Positions 8,564 through 16,307 of a DNA stretch of 64,000 nucleotides are shown in pieces (the first letter of the stretch is position 1; every line of letters begins with the position of its first letter). The notes beneath the pieces are model-generated. The model was given only the letters and a program-made list of their open reading frames with translations. It was not told where the DNA came from and made no database searches. The translations under genes and the position numbers were made by a program. Source of the stretch: [Flavobacterium] thermophilum (GTDB taxonomy: Bacteria; Bacillota; Bacilli; Bacillales; Anoxybacillaceae); the NCBI GenBank assembly GCA_900450595.1, contig UGGS01000002.1, positions 988,501 to 1,052,500 on the forward strand, given 5' to 3'.

Positions 8564-9448
8564 TTACTCGCTCAGCAAGCTTCGAACCTCTTCTTCAGAA
8601 AGATCAACCAACCGGGCAATCTCGGCGGCCGTCATCCCTTTTTGCGCCATCGTCTCAATGAGCCGCTTCATTCCTTGCTTCATCCCTTGCTCAAGGCCGC
8701 GTTTTACCCCTTCTTCCAGCCCCTCTTTCTTCCCTTTTTGCTCGTAGGAGATGATCAGCTCCAACACTTTCTCTCGTTCTTTCGTTTCCATCGCCTTCAC
8801 CTCGCTTTGCAGCTGTTGTTCCTCTTCCTCCGTCAGCTTCACGTACGTCTCAAAAAACCCAAGCAGCAGCCGCTGCCTTGCCTCATCGAGCTCCAACCGC
8901 ACCAGCATGCGCAAAAACTCTTTTTTCAGCTCCACCTTCTCTCTTTCAGTATACCCCATTTGACTGAGCAGCGCAGCCGCGACCGGGTTGTCGTGCCGGA
9001 TGTACTCCCGCCACTGCTTCTTCCGCAACGCCACCGGAAAAAAGCGAAACTGCAGCACTTCCCCAAACGGAAATTCCATCGAAAACACAGACGGTTCCTC
9101 GCGGAGAGAATCATAGTGGAAGACGGCGATCGGGACGATGCGGGTCCGGTAGGTTTCATACAAGCGGCTGAAATAGAGGAACATGCGCTCGGCAAACGTC
9201 GGCTGGACATACCCTTGCGTTTCCACGTGCACGATGATCAGCCCGTCTTCGCCTTTCAACTTCGTCTCGACCAGCAAATCAACGCGGTACTTTTCACCGG
9301 CCGTCACATCGGTAAACAGCTCTTCGGATAAAAAGGACAGATGGTGGAAATCGATATGCTCGTGCATGTCGGGGAAAAAGAGGAGCAGAAACTCTTCGAA
9401 AAACGTGCGGATCAGCTCTTTGAACAGCCGATCGTGGTCAATCGCCAT
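8564..9448 (-). CDS. Rpn family nuclease/putative transposase, second copy
   Basis: A 294-residue paralogue of the gene at 6218-7054 with the same N terminus (MAIDHDRLFKELIRTFFEEF), the same PD-(D/E)XK residues (YRVDLLVETKL, GLIIVHVETQ) and a longer repeat-rich tail with GLEEGVKRGLEQGMKQGMKR before the final helix-turn-helix-like segment. The frame is intact and the start follows GAGGTGATTGA. Its 5' flank runs straight into the distal, half-lost repeat of CRISPR array 2 at 9522. Expected activity is endonuclease; whether it acts in transposition, recombination or defence is not shown by sequence alone. Confidence 0.85.
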   Translation of the reverse strand: MAIDHDRLFKELIRTFFEEFLLLFFPDMHEHIDFHHLSFLSEELFTDVTAGEKYRVDLLVETKLKGEDGLIIVHVETQGYVQPTFAERMFLYFSRLYETYRTRIVPIAVFHYDSLREEPSVFSMEFPFGEVLQFRFFPVALRKKQWREYIRHDNPVAAALLSQMGYTEREKVELKKEFLRMLVRLELDEARQRLLLGFFETYVKLTEEEEQQLQSEVKAMETKEREKVLELIISYEQKGKKEGLEEGVKRGLEQGMKQGMKRLIETMAQKGMTAAEIARLVDLSEEEVRSLLSE

Positions 9449-9521
9449 TCAATCACCTCACCTTGATGGTCTCTCTTTTTCTATTCGCCGTCCCCAAGGC
9501 GGCATCCTGCTCACAGTGAGA

Positions 9522-9613
9522 AATTCGTCATAGGTACGATAAAAACGGCAGAAGGAACTCCAATTGTCACGACCGGGATGACGTTTCAATCCCTTTATAG
9601 GTACGATAAAAAC
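9522..9613 (-). CRISPR. Distal, decayed part of CRISPR array 2
   Basis: A repeat that has lost its outer part (9522-9546) and a 31-base repeat with one extra base (9583-9613) flank a 36-base spacer (9547-9582). They share CATAGGTACGATAAAAAC or TATAGGTACGATAAAAAC with the intact repeats. Decay at this end fits a leader on the far (high-coordinate) side. Confidence 0.85.
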
Positions 9614-9614
9614 T

Positions 9615-9824
9615 TCACATTTTAAGACCGTACATATCCACAAAAAACTGGTACACTTTAGGTTCGCCTAGTTGTAGGATTTCGACCACCGCTTTTTTGA
9701 CTTCTTCTTTCACCTGTGATGTCCAGACAGACGTTTGAAAGTACCATCGACTGATGATTTCATCCAATTTGTCCATGTTGTCCATGTTTTGAATGTAGCC
9801 TATCAAGTCATAGATCGTGATCAT
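9615..9824 (-). CDS. Small protein encoded inside CRISPR array 2
   Basis: A 69-residue frame begins MITIYDLIGYIQNMDNMDKL and ends FFVDMYGLKM, one base before the repeat at 9583-9613. The ATG follows GGGGGTGA at 7 bases and overlaps (ATGA) the stop of a 35-residue frame upstream (9821-9928), so the two look like the end of a small operon. The protein is rich in charged and aromatic residues, with no signal peptide or membrane segment. I do not recognise it. The reading-frame signals make it more than a chance ORF, but it could be a relic. Confidence 0.5.
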   Translation of the reverse strand: MITIYDLIGYIQNMDNMDKLDEIISRWYFQTSVWTSQVKEEVKKAVVEILQLGEPKVYQFFVDMYGLKM

Positions 9825-9928
9825 GGTTTCTTCACCCCCAGTTCATTCATTGCAACTAGTAGACACAAGCAGATTTCCCGGTTCGCTGTGCCGAATCTAA
9901 TCCCGGATTCCAGGCCTTCTTTGATCAT
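9821..9928 (-). CDS. 35-residue frame upstream of the 69-residue protein
   Basis: It reads MIKEGLESGIRFGTANREIC and on to a TGA that overlaps the next ATG. The frame is open through the adjacent CRISPR repeat up to a TAA in the spacer beyond it, so the ATG at 9928 is the first start. It has no clear ribosome binding site of its own. The start resembles the KEGLESGI-type tails of Rpn-family proteins, so it may be the cut-off end of such a gene. Confidence 0.3.
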   Translation of the reverse strand: MIKEGLESGIRFGTANREICLCLLVAMNELGVKKP

Positions 9929-9936
9929 CTGCCGAA

Positions 9937-10169
9937 GTTTCAATCCCTCATAGGTACGATAAAAACCGAAGTGTTATTTGGCAATTCGGTTACGAAAGAA
10001 ACACCGTTTCAATCCCTCATAGGTACGATAAAAACTTGATCCAGTTCCCCGATATGAAAATGAGGCTCCTGAGTTTCAATCCCTCATAGGTACGATAAAA
10101 ACGCAAAAACTGCCCTTCATGCACTTCCTTATTTCCTTTGTTTCAATCCCTCATAGGTACGATAAAAAC
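9937..10169 (-). CRISPR. CRISPR array 2, intact part (four repeats, three spacers)
   Basis: Four identical 30-base repeats at 9937-9966, 10006-10035, 10073-10102 and 10140-10169, starting GTTTCAATCC and ending CGATAAAAAC, enclose spacers of 39, 37 and 37 bases. The minus-strand repeat ends in ATTGAAAC, the crRNA handle of type I-B/III systems, so crRNAs would be read on the minus strand from the leader above 10169. A 323-bp non-repeat segment separates this part from the decayed repeats at 9522-9613. Confidence 0.96.
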
Positions 10170-10494
10170 CCCAAACCATGCGCATCAAATCAAGCTTTTC
10201 CCCTTTTGGCTGTTTCCAGAATACCACGTTTTAGGCTCTTCACCAAAAGTTGTGCTTGATTTTTTTCATAACATGCCCCACTTACGCTTGTGAGGAAAAA
10301 TCAGTAAATCAATGATTTTTGCACATCCTTGTTCAGGAGAACGTATCGCTTGTCAAGTACATGTTGTGGTGATGAACCACGTTTTAAATATTCTGTCAAT
10401 AACATTCATACTTGATGGCTGTAGGATTTTGGCGCAAAAAACATTGTCGTCGATCCCCCGGGGTTTTTGCACGATTGGAGGTCGACGACAATGT
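10170..10494 (-). promoter_or_regulatory. Leader of CRISPR array 2, split by a MITE
   Basis: Similar to the leader of array 1 along its length, except for an insertion at 10234-10378. A 13-bp inverted repeat (ACATTGTCGTCGA at 10441-10453, its complement at 10482-10494) matches the one at array 1. From the first repeat to the shared 12-bp arm there are 272 bases; removing the 145-bp insertion and its 8-bp duplication leaves 119, exactly as at array 1. Confidence 0.75.
10234..10378. mobile_element. 145-bp MITE with ISL3-like ends in the CRISPR leader
   Basis: The ends are imperfect inverted repeats starting GGCTCTTCACCA (left) and GGTTCATCACCA (right, complement), 20 of 26 bases alike. Both are flanked by the 8-bp duplication ACGTTTTA (10226-10233 and 10379-10386). 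GGCTCTT-type tips with 8-bp duplications are typical of the ISL3 family. The leader of array 1 shows the empty site. No protein is encoded, so a transposase from elsewhere moved it. Confidence 0.8.
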
Positions 10495-10523
10495 GAGGCT
10501 CGACGGCGAAGAGTCTGCTCTGC

Positions 10524-10907
10524 TTACCCCTTCACCCGTTCGATCTTCTCAACCGGCAGTCCGGTCAGTTCGTGGATCGTGTCGACATCGTATCCTTTCG
10601 CCAGCATTCTCTTCACCACGTCGAGCTTCCCTTCCTCAATCCCTTGTTGGCGCCCTTGTTTAATACCTTGTTTGATCCCTTGTTTGACCCCTTGTTCGAT
10701 TCCCTTCTCGATTCCCTTTTCCATTCCCCGCTGTTCGTATGAGACGATGAGCTCCATCACACGCTTTGCTTCCTTCGTTTCCATTTGGCTCACCTCGTGT
10801 CGCCGTTTTGCTTCCTCCTCTTCGGATCGCCGCAAATACGTCTCGAAAAAACCGAACAACAGCCGCTGTTTCGCTTCATCGAGCTCGAGGCGGACGAGCA
10901 TGCGCAA
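10524..10907 (-). pseudogene. C-terminal-only Rpn-type protein
   Basis: About 125-127 residues corresponding to the last part of the Rpn-type proteins: MLVRLELDEAKQRLLFGFFE, a charged helix, then a G-x-x-x-G repeat tail (KGIEQGVKQGIKQGIKQG) and DTIHELTGLPVEKIE. The nuclease core is missing; sequence before the start belongs to the end of the neighbouring operon. The ATG at 10901 (MLVRLEL) follows AAAAGGA, so the fragment could still be translated. Internal starts giving C-terminal-only products are known for E. coli Rpn genes. I call it a truncated gene that may still make a short protein. Confidence 0.7.
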
Positions 10908-10916
10908 AAATTCCTT

Positions 10917-10952
10917 TTGGAGAAGGAGACCCGATCGCTCCGGGCTCCTTCT
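10917..10952 (-). terminator. Hairpin after the jet operon
   Basis: On the minus strand a GAGAAGGAG/CTCCTTCTC stem with an inner CCG/CGG pair lies just after the jetD stop. It is followed by CAAAAGGAATTTTT rather than a clean T run, so its function as a terminator is likely but not certain. Confidence 0.5.
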
Positions 10953-10968
10953 CTGGCTCGTGGATGGA

Positions 10969-12207
10969 CTACCCGTTGATATCCTCTGTCAGCCTCCCGA
11001 TAATTGCCTCTTGATACCCCGCTTTTTTCGTTTCCGCCATCTCCTCTTTCAGCGGCTGCAGCGGCGTCGACGTTACGGATGCGAGCTTGGCGAGGCGCTC
11101 GGGGGTGAGGTCGACGACAGGGTTGGCGGCCCTATAATCCTCGACGGAAAAGCGCCAAAGGGTGACGGCCTGTCCATACCGCTCCTGCAGCCGCTCTGCC
11201 ATGGCCAATCCTTCTGGGTCGAAGTCGCCGGAGTAATACAGCTTGGCGCCTGAAGAGGCGAGAAGATCGAGCAGCTTCATCGTCGCCAAATTCATTTGCC
11301 CGTTCGTGCTGACAAGCGGGGCGCGGGTGTCAAGCAGCGTCGAAAAGACGCCCGCGTTTTCGACAATGTACACCGTCCCCCCATGGGCAGGGCGGGCGCG
11401 GACAAGCGACAGCACATCTCTAAGCGGCATGTTCAGCGCCGTGTTCGCCTCCCAGGCAGCGGAGAAAACAGGATGCGGTCCATCCTTGGTTTCAGCAAGA
11501 ATGTTGGCGCATGTGACAAAGTTCAGGATATCCTCACGGAGCAAGCCGACGGACTGGAGCAACTCGTTGACGCTCTCTACAGATGCCATGTCCCAGTCCC
11601 CAGGCACGGTCGCTTGCAACGCCGAAAGCAACAATCTCCCCGGTAGCGTGGACAAATCGAACGCATGCGGGTCGCCCGCCACTTGCTGGGCAAAGAGCGG
11701 GAGGCGCATGTATGACGGGAGCGGGAGGCGGCCGAGAGCCGCGCTGACAAGGCGGATGGCCTCCTCCAGGCTACGGCGGTCGGTTTCGTACGCCGTTTGG
11801 ACGAAGCGCTGAGGGCGGACCGACTCAACCCAATGATGCTCCTCGGTCAGACGCGCAAAAAAACGATCCCGTTCCTCTTCCTCCGCCTGGCGCCGTTCTT
11901 TGTTTGAGACAAGCGGGGCGCCGAAGTACTGTTCAAGCAGCTCGACAAGCCCAACGCCCGCAAACCTCGTCTGTCCGAGCTGTTTTTCAAACGCGATAAG
12001 GGAGACGCGGGAGACGTCTTTGCCGAAAAAGGCGGCCACCGCCTCCCGCTCTTCATCGGTGAACGCCTCTAAAGACACCGCGCCGCCGACGCGGCCGAGC
12101 GACTCGTACTTGTGCTTCATCTCGATAAACAGACGGCGGAAGCCCGGTTCAGAGCGGAAAAAGGCAGCCGCCTCCTTGGCCGTGCTCACGTCTCGATCGT
12201 CTCCCAT
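10969..12207 (-). CDS. jetD: Wadjet JetD-type nuclease subunit (DUF2399/TIGR02679-like)
   Basis: A 412-residue protein, last gene of the four-gene operon. The C-terminal half holds a Toprim-like fold: VYIVENAGVFSTLL supplies the acidic residue and YYSGDFDPEGLAMAERL the D-x-D motif (about residues 280-345). JetD is the topoisomerase VI-A-like subunit that cuts circular plasmid DNA after the SMC motor has extruded it. The start overlaps the end of jetC by 22 bases, and a GTG seven codons in is an alternative. Family assignment rests on the operon, length and Toprim motif. In Wadjet type II sets this subunit is DUF2399-like. Confidence 0.85.
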   Translation of the reverse strand: MGDDRDVSTAKEAAAFFRSEPGFRRLFIEMKHKYESLGRVGGAVSLEAFTDEEREAVAAFFGKDVSRVSLIAFEKQLGQTRFAGVGLVELLEQYFGAPLVSNKERRQAEEEERDRFFARLTEEHHWVESVRPQRFVQTAYETDRRSLEEAIRLVSAALGRLPLPSYMRLPLFAQQVAGDPHAFDLSTLPGRLLLSALQATVPGDWDMASVESVNELLQSVGLLREDILNFVTCANILAETKDGPHPVFSAAWEANTALNMPLRDVLSLVRARPAHGGTVYIVENAGVFSTLLDTRAPLVSTNGQMNLATMKLLDLLASSGAKLYYSGDFDPEGLAMAERLQERYGQAVTLWRFSVEDYRAANPVVDLTPERLAKLASVTSTPLQPLKEEMAETKKAGYQEAIIGRLTEDING

Positions 12208-15200
12208 TCTTTATCATTGACCATCAGCTGTTTGACGCGGCCGTTCCAACGGTAATGAATGACGGTCACAAACGACGCATTGCGCGGGCGGACGAGTTCG
12301 CAAATGGACAACGCGGGCACGGTGTCGTAGTCGCCCCAAAGCGCCTGCGAGTTCATGATGTAGTTAAAGCCGAGCTGTTCGACAAGTCCGAACAGGTTGC
12401 GGATGTTGTTTTCATCGACGCCGGCGAACGCCTCGTCGAGCGAAATGATGTACGGGGCATCATCGCCCGCTTCTTGGTAGCGCGAATACGCCGCGGCGAA
12501 AAGCGGAATGTACATCGCCATCGCCTTTTCCCCACCGCTGAATTGGTAAAAGCGGTGGTTCGTCAGCTCGCGTTTCGGCTCGTTTGTTTTTTCATAGTAC
12601 AAAGTGAAGGAAAACCATTTCCGATAGTCGAGCACTTCTTTAATGATTTGATGGAGCGTGCTGCCTTGGCCGCGCTCTTCAAGCAATTCGCGGGCGCGGG
12701 CGATTTTCGAGCGGAAATGGTTCGTCACTCGCTGTAAATCTTCCTCTCTAAGCAGCCGCGGATCGAGCCGCAACAGGCGCACCAATTCTTTCGTATCGAG
12801 CTCCGCTTCCGTCTCCGCCGTTTTCGGCTTCCATTGAATGGACAGCACAAGCCCTGATGATGTGTCGAGGCCGCCCATCAGTTTATTCATATCATTCACC
12901 CACCGTTCGGCGCGCTGGATGCGGCTGCGCAAAATGCGGCCGACTGATTTTAAGATGACGTCCTCATACAGCTCGCGGTCTTGTTCTTTCATATACTCGT
13001 GCTGCAAGACGATGTCGCGCTCCACTTCCGCCAGCACCGCAAACGGCGTGGCGCGCTCGCCTTTGTAGTCGAGGTAAATGACGTGCCGTTCTTGTTTCTC
13101 CCGCCAGTCCGCGGCTTTCATGGCCATCTCATCGTCTGGGGCAGCGGCGGTCCATTCGGGCTTCGTTTGTTCTTCCAGCGGCTCGAAGGATGCCCGATAT
13201 TCGGTCAAGTTGGACGACTCTTGGAAAAAGACGGTGTTCAGCCGCGCCAGAAGCGAGGAACGCGTCTCTTTTAACACTGCTTCGTACCGTTGTTTCGCTT
13301 CTTTCGCCTGCTCCAGGAGGGAGCGGGAACGATCAAGATCCACAAGCCCAAGCGCCGCTTCACGGGCAAACGACTTTTCCCACATCGCGGCGAGCTCGCG
13401 GGCGAACGCTTCCCGCCGCGCCTCTTTTTCCCGTTCTTCGGCCAGGCGCATGAGCTGCTGTTCCGTCCGCGCCCGTTCGTTGACAAGGCGCGGAATTTCG
13501 CGGCGCAAAGACGCCAACCGTTCTTGAATGCGGGCGATTTCGGCGCGAATGTCATCCGCTCCCATTTGTGCGAGCGTCCGCTCCATCTCCGCGATTCGCA
13601 AGGCGAGCCGCTCGGTTTCATCCCGAAGTCGATTTCGTTCGCCTTTCGCCTCGTCGATCTCCGCTTCCAGCACCGCAAGCTGCTCGCGCTGCTGAGCGAT
13701 CACGGCTTCGGTATGGCGCGTTTCGCGGTAAAGCACTTCGAGTTCGTGCAAATGGCGGACGTACGATTTCATGGCGAGCATGGCTTGTTCGCAGCCGTCC
13801 AAGGTGAAGGCTAAATCAAGCTCAGCCGATTCGTCACGAAGCTGCTGTTTGATTTGTTTCCATTCGCGCGCAAGGAGGGCCGCTTTTTCTTCTTGCCGCT
13901 TCCATTCCCGCTCTTTGCTTTCCGCTTGGCGGCGCGCTTCTTGCGCTTCGTCAAACGCGGTGCGCACGTCGCGGTCCGCCGGGAAGGACGCCAACCAGTC
14001 GGCGAGCGCTTGAATGGCCGCTTCCACGTCCTCATGCGCCCCACGCAGACGGTCGATCTCTTGCCCCATCGCGGCGATCTCCGCTTCCAGCGCCGCGATG
14101 TTTTCAAGCCGCCACCGCTCGCGCGCCGCACGGCCAATGAACGCCGCCTTCGATCCCCGCGGTGCATGGCCGCGGACAAGGCCGAGCGAATAGCGCCCTG
14201 TTTCATCGATCGTCATGCCGCCTTCTTGGTCGGCATCGGTGATGACGATGCTTCGGAGCACTTCGTCAATCCGCTCCATTGACACAGGGGCATTGGCATC
14301 TGGGCGCAAATAATCAGCAAGCGTGTGCGCCATATGGACCGGTTTCGGAATGAGCACACGGTCGCAGGCGACGTCGATCTCGCGAGCAGTAATGAGGGCG
14401 TCAAGCAGCCCCGCGTGCGAAAGCGCCGATTCGATTCGCTCGCGCACATCGTCAGGCACATCGTCGACAAATTCCACCGCGGCATAAAGCGGGACAAACG
14501 GAATGCCTTTCTCCTCCAACGCCAACCGGGCGGCAGTGGTTTGTTCATCCCGTTCAGGCTCGGGGTCGCGTTGTTCCCGCCAACGGCGCAGTTCGGCTTC
14601 ACGTTCTGCCCGTTTCTCTTCCAACAGACGGATGTCATGTTCGAGCCGCCATTTCTCATCCTTTTTCTTCCCAACGGCATCGTAATACGCTTGCACGAAC
14701 GGGCGCTTCAGATCATCGAGCGAATACTGCTCATAGAGGGCGTCCATTTGTTGCAAAAACGACTGAATATCCGCTTCGGAAATGTCGACGTCTCCTTGCC
14801 CGATCCAAGCCAGCACGGCTTGTTCAAACCGCTCTTTCTCCTGCTCGAGCAGCTCTTCCCATTTCCGCTGCTGATGGCGCCATTCGTCCATTTCCCGCTG
14901 CCGTTCGCCCGCTTCGCTGCTCGCTTCCTCATAGCGCTGTTTCACCTCGTCATGCCTGCGCCAAAGGCGGGCCAGCCCTTCAAGCCGCTCGATATGGCGG
15001 TCGGCTTCCTGTTTCCAAGCGGCAAACAAAAACTCCTGCTCCTTTTGGCGATGGCGGTGAAAGTCTCCTTCGTTCGTTTCATGCAAGGAAAAGGATCCTT
15101 CGTCGGCATCCATACGCAGCTGCTCCAGCTCGTCTTCAAGCTTCCGCTCAAGGTCGTCCAACCGTGCTTCCGCTTCATCGAGGCGGCGGCGGTGCTGACG

Positions 15201-16307
15201 TTCCTGTCGTTCTTTTTCCGCAATCGTTTGTTCGTGACGCTTCCGCCGTTCCTCTAGGCGCTGCTGTTCAGCTTTCAGCTGTTCATACTTCTCCGCCTGC
15301 TGGAACACTTCGTGGCCGGCCAAATCGATTTCGCGCGCTCGCAGCACGTCTTCTTCGCGGCCAAGGCGGGTGATGGACTCCTCAAGCTCATCAAGCATCG
15401 TTCGCGCCCGCTCTTCTTCATCGTGCAGGCGTTGTTGCTCGGCGGCGAGCTGTTCGGCCTGCTTGACCGCTTTTACGTATTCTGCCGCCTTTTCGGCGAT
15501 CATATATTCGTTGTACAGGCGGTATTGATCGCAAAGACGCTTCAACGCCCGCTCGTCGCGTTCGAGCTGCTCAAGCTGCTGCTTGGCTTGGTCCATGTTT
15601 TCGATCGTGTCCGATAGATGGCGGAGCTCGTCATCAGTCAACGGAGGCAGCGAGCTTTCCAAAATCTCATAAATGACCGTCGGCTTAAAGTCTTTCGACA
15701 GCTTCGGGCTGCGCAGTTGAATGAGCAGTTCGATGAGCTCTTGAAACGACTCAAGCGATTCAAAGCGAAACACATGTTTATTCACAAGCTCCATATACTC
15801 TTTTTGCGTGTCGACGACCGTCCCGCCCGCGCCGAGCGCTGCGGCGAGCTCGCGTTTCGTGAGCGGGATTTTCTCTCCTGTTTTTTCTTTTTTATATAGG
15901 GTAAGATGATGACCGATGCGGCGGTTGTCGAAAATGACAAACCCCCAAAAGTCGAGGCTTTTTTGCCGCTTTGCCCGCAGGCCGATGCCCGTTGTGACGT
16001 ATTGGTCGGATGCTTTTCGTTTGTATTCCAAAAACAAATACCCCGTCCGCTCGTCGCGGTTGACGACATCTTTTTCTCCAAGCAAGTAGTCTTCCATCCG
16101 CCGCGCCCGCGAGCCGAACGGATCGAGGCGGTCGGGCGTCTTCTTGCCGTCAAGCAGCACCGGGATCAAGCTTTGCATCGTCACCGACTTGCCCGCCCCG
16201 TTGCTTCCCCGCAACAGCAGCTTGCCGTCAGCGAAGTGAAAGTATTGCTCGTCGTAATACCAAAAGTTAATCAGTCCCGCGCGATGAAGCATCCATGGAT
16301 TCGCCAT
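12186..16307 (-). CDS. jetC: Wadjet JetC-type SMC ATPase (TIGR02680-like)
   Basis: A 1373-residue SMC/MukB-like motor. The Walker A motif GSNGAGKS is at residues 34-41. Long coiled coils (Glu/Arg/Gln-rich) fill the middle, interrupted by a hinge-like globular part (around IPFVPLYAAVEFVDDVPDDV). Near the C terminus are the signature FSGGEKAMAMYIPLFAAAYS and the Walker B motif PYIISLDEAFAGVDENN. It loads on and extrudes plasmid DNA. The ATG at 16307 (MANPWMLHRAG) has a GGGGGAGGAAC site; the frame runs 10 codons further upstream without one. It overlaps jetB by 41 bases. Confidence 0.93.
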   Translation of the reverse strand: MANPWMLHRAGLINFWYYDEQYFHFADGKLLLRGSNGAGKSVTMQSLIPVLLDGKKTPDRLDPFGSRARRMEDYLLGEKDVVNRDERTGYLFLEYKRKASDQYVTTGIGLRAKRQKSLDFWGFVIFDNRRIGHHLTLYKKEKTGEKIPLTKRELAAALGAGGTVVDTQKEYMELVNKHVFRFESLESFQELIELLIQLRSPKLSKDFKPTVIYEILESSLPPLTDDELRHLSDTIENMDQAKQQLEQLERDERALKRLCDQYRLYNEYMIAEKAAEYVKAVKQAEQLAAEQQRLHDEEERARTMLDELEESITRLGREEDVLRAREIDLAGHEVFQQAEKYEQLKAEQQRLEERRKRHEQTIAEKERQERQHRRRLDEAEARLDDLERKLEDELEQLRMDADEGSFSLHETNEGDFHRHRQKEQEFLFAAWKQEADRHIERLEGLARLWRRHDEVKQRYEEASSEAGERQREMDEWRHQQRKWEELLEQEKERFEQAVLAWIGQGDVDISEADIQSFLQQMDALYEQYSLDDLKRPFVQAYYDAVGKKKDEKWRLEHDIRLLEEKRAEREAELRRWREQRDPEPERDEQTTAARLALEEKGIPFVPLYAAVEFVDDVPDDVRERIESALSHAGLLDALITAREIDVACDRVLIPKPVHMAHTLADYLRPDANAPVSMERIDEVLRSIVITDADQEGGMTIDETGRYSLGLVRGHAPRGSKAAFIGRAARERWRLENIAALEAEIAAMGQEIDRLRGAHEDVEAAIQALADWLASFPADRDVRTAFDEAQEARRQAESKEREWKRQEEKAALLAREWKQIKQQLRDESAELDLAFTLDGCEQAMLAMKSYVRHLHELEVLYRETRHTEAVIAQQREQLAVLEAEIDEAKGERNRLRDETERLALRIAEMERTLAQMGADDIRAEIARIQERLASLRREIPRLVNERARTEQQLMRLAEEREKEARREAFARELAAMWEKSFAREAALGLVDLDRSRSLLEQAKEAKQRYEAVLKETRSSLLARLNTVFFQESSNLTEYRASFEPLEEQTKPEWTAAAPDDEMAMKAADWREKQERHVIYLDYKGERATPFAVLAEVERDIVLQHEYMKEQDRELYEDVILKSVGRILRSRIQRAERWVNDMNKLMGGLDTSSGLVLSIQWKPKTAETEAELDTKELVRLLRLDPRLLREEDLQRVTNHFRSKIARARELLEERGQGSTLHQIIKEVLDYRKWFSFTLYYEKTNEPKRELTNHRFYQFSGGEKAMAMYIPLFAAAYSRYQEAGDDAPYIISLDEAFAGVDENNIRNLFGLVEQLGFNYIMNSQALWGDYDTVPALSICELVRPRNASFVTVIHYRWNGRVKQLMVNDKEWETIET

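Noticed and set aside
9967..10139. Spacers that target other parts of this window
   Set aside because: I saw no clear match of any spacer to other sequence in the window, but this was by eye only; a full search of both strands would be needed.
5579..10169. A local cas operon to go with the CRISPR arrays
   Set aside because: No Cas1, Cas2, Cas3, Cas5-8 or Cas10-like frame is seen in the window; the nearby nucleases are Rpn-type. Cas genes must be elsewhere or lost.
10312..11253. A 313-codon plus-strand frame
   Set aside because: It crosses the MITE, the leader, the Rpn fragment and the end of jetD, and its sequence is Ser/Arg/Pro-rich as expected for an antisense shadow.
14325..15257. Long plus-strand frames opposite jetC
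   Set aside because: They lie antisense to coiled-coil coding sequence with biased codons, which gives long false frames. No start signals or known domains.
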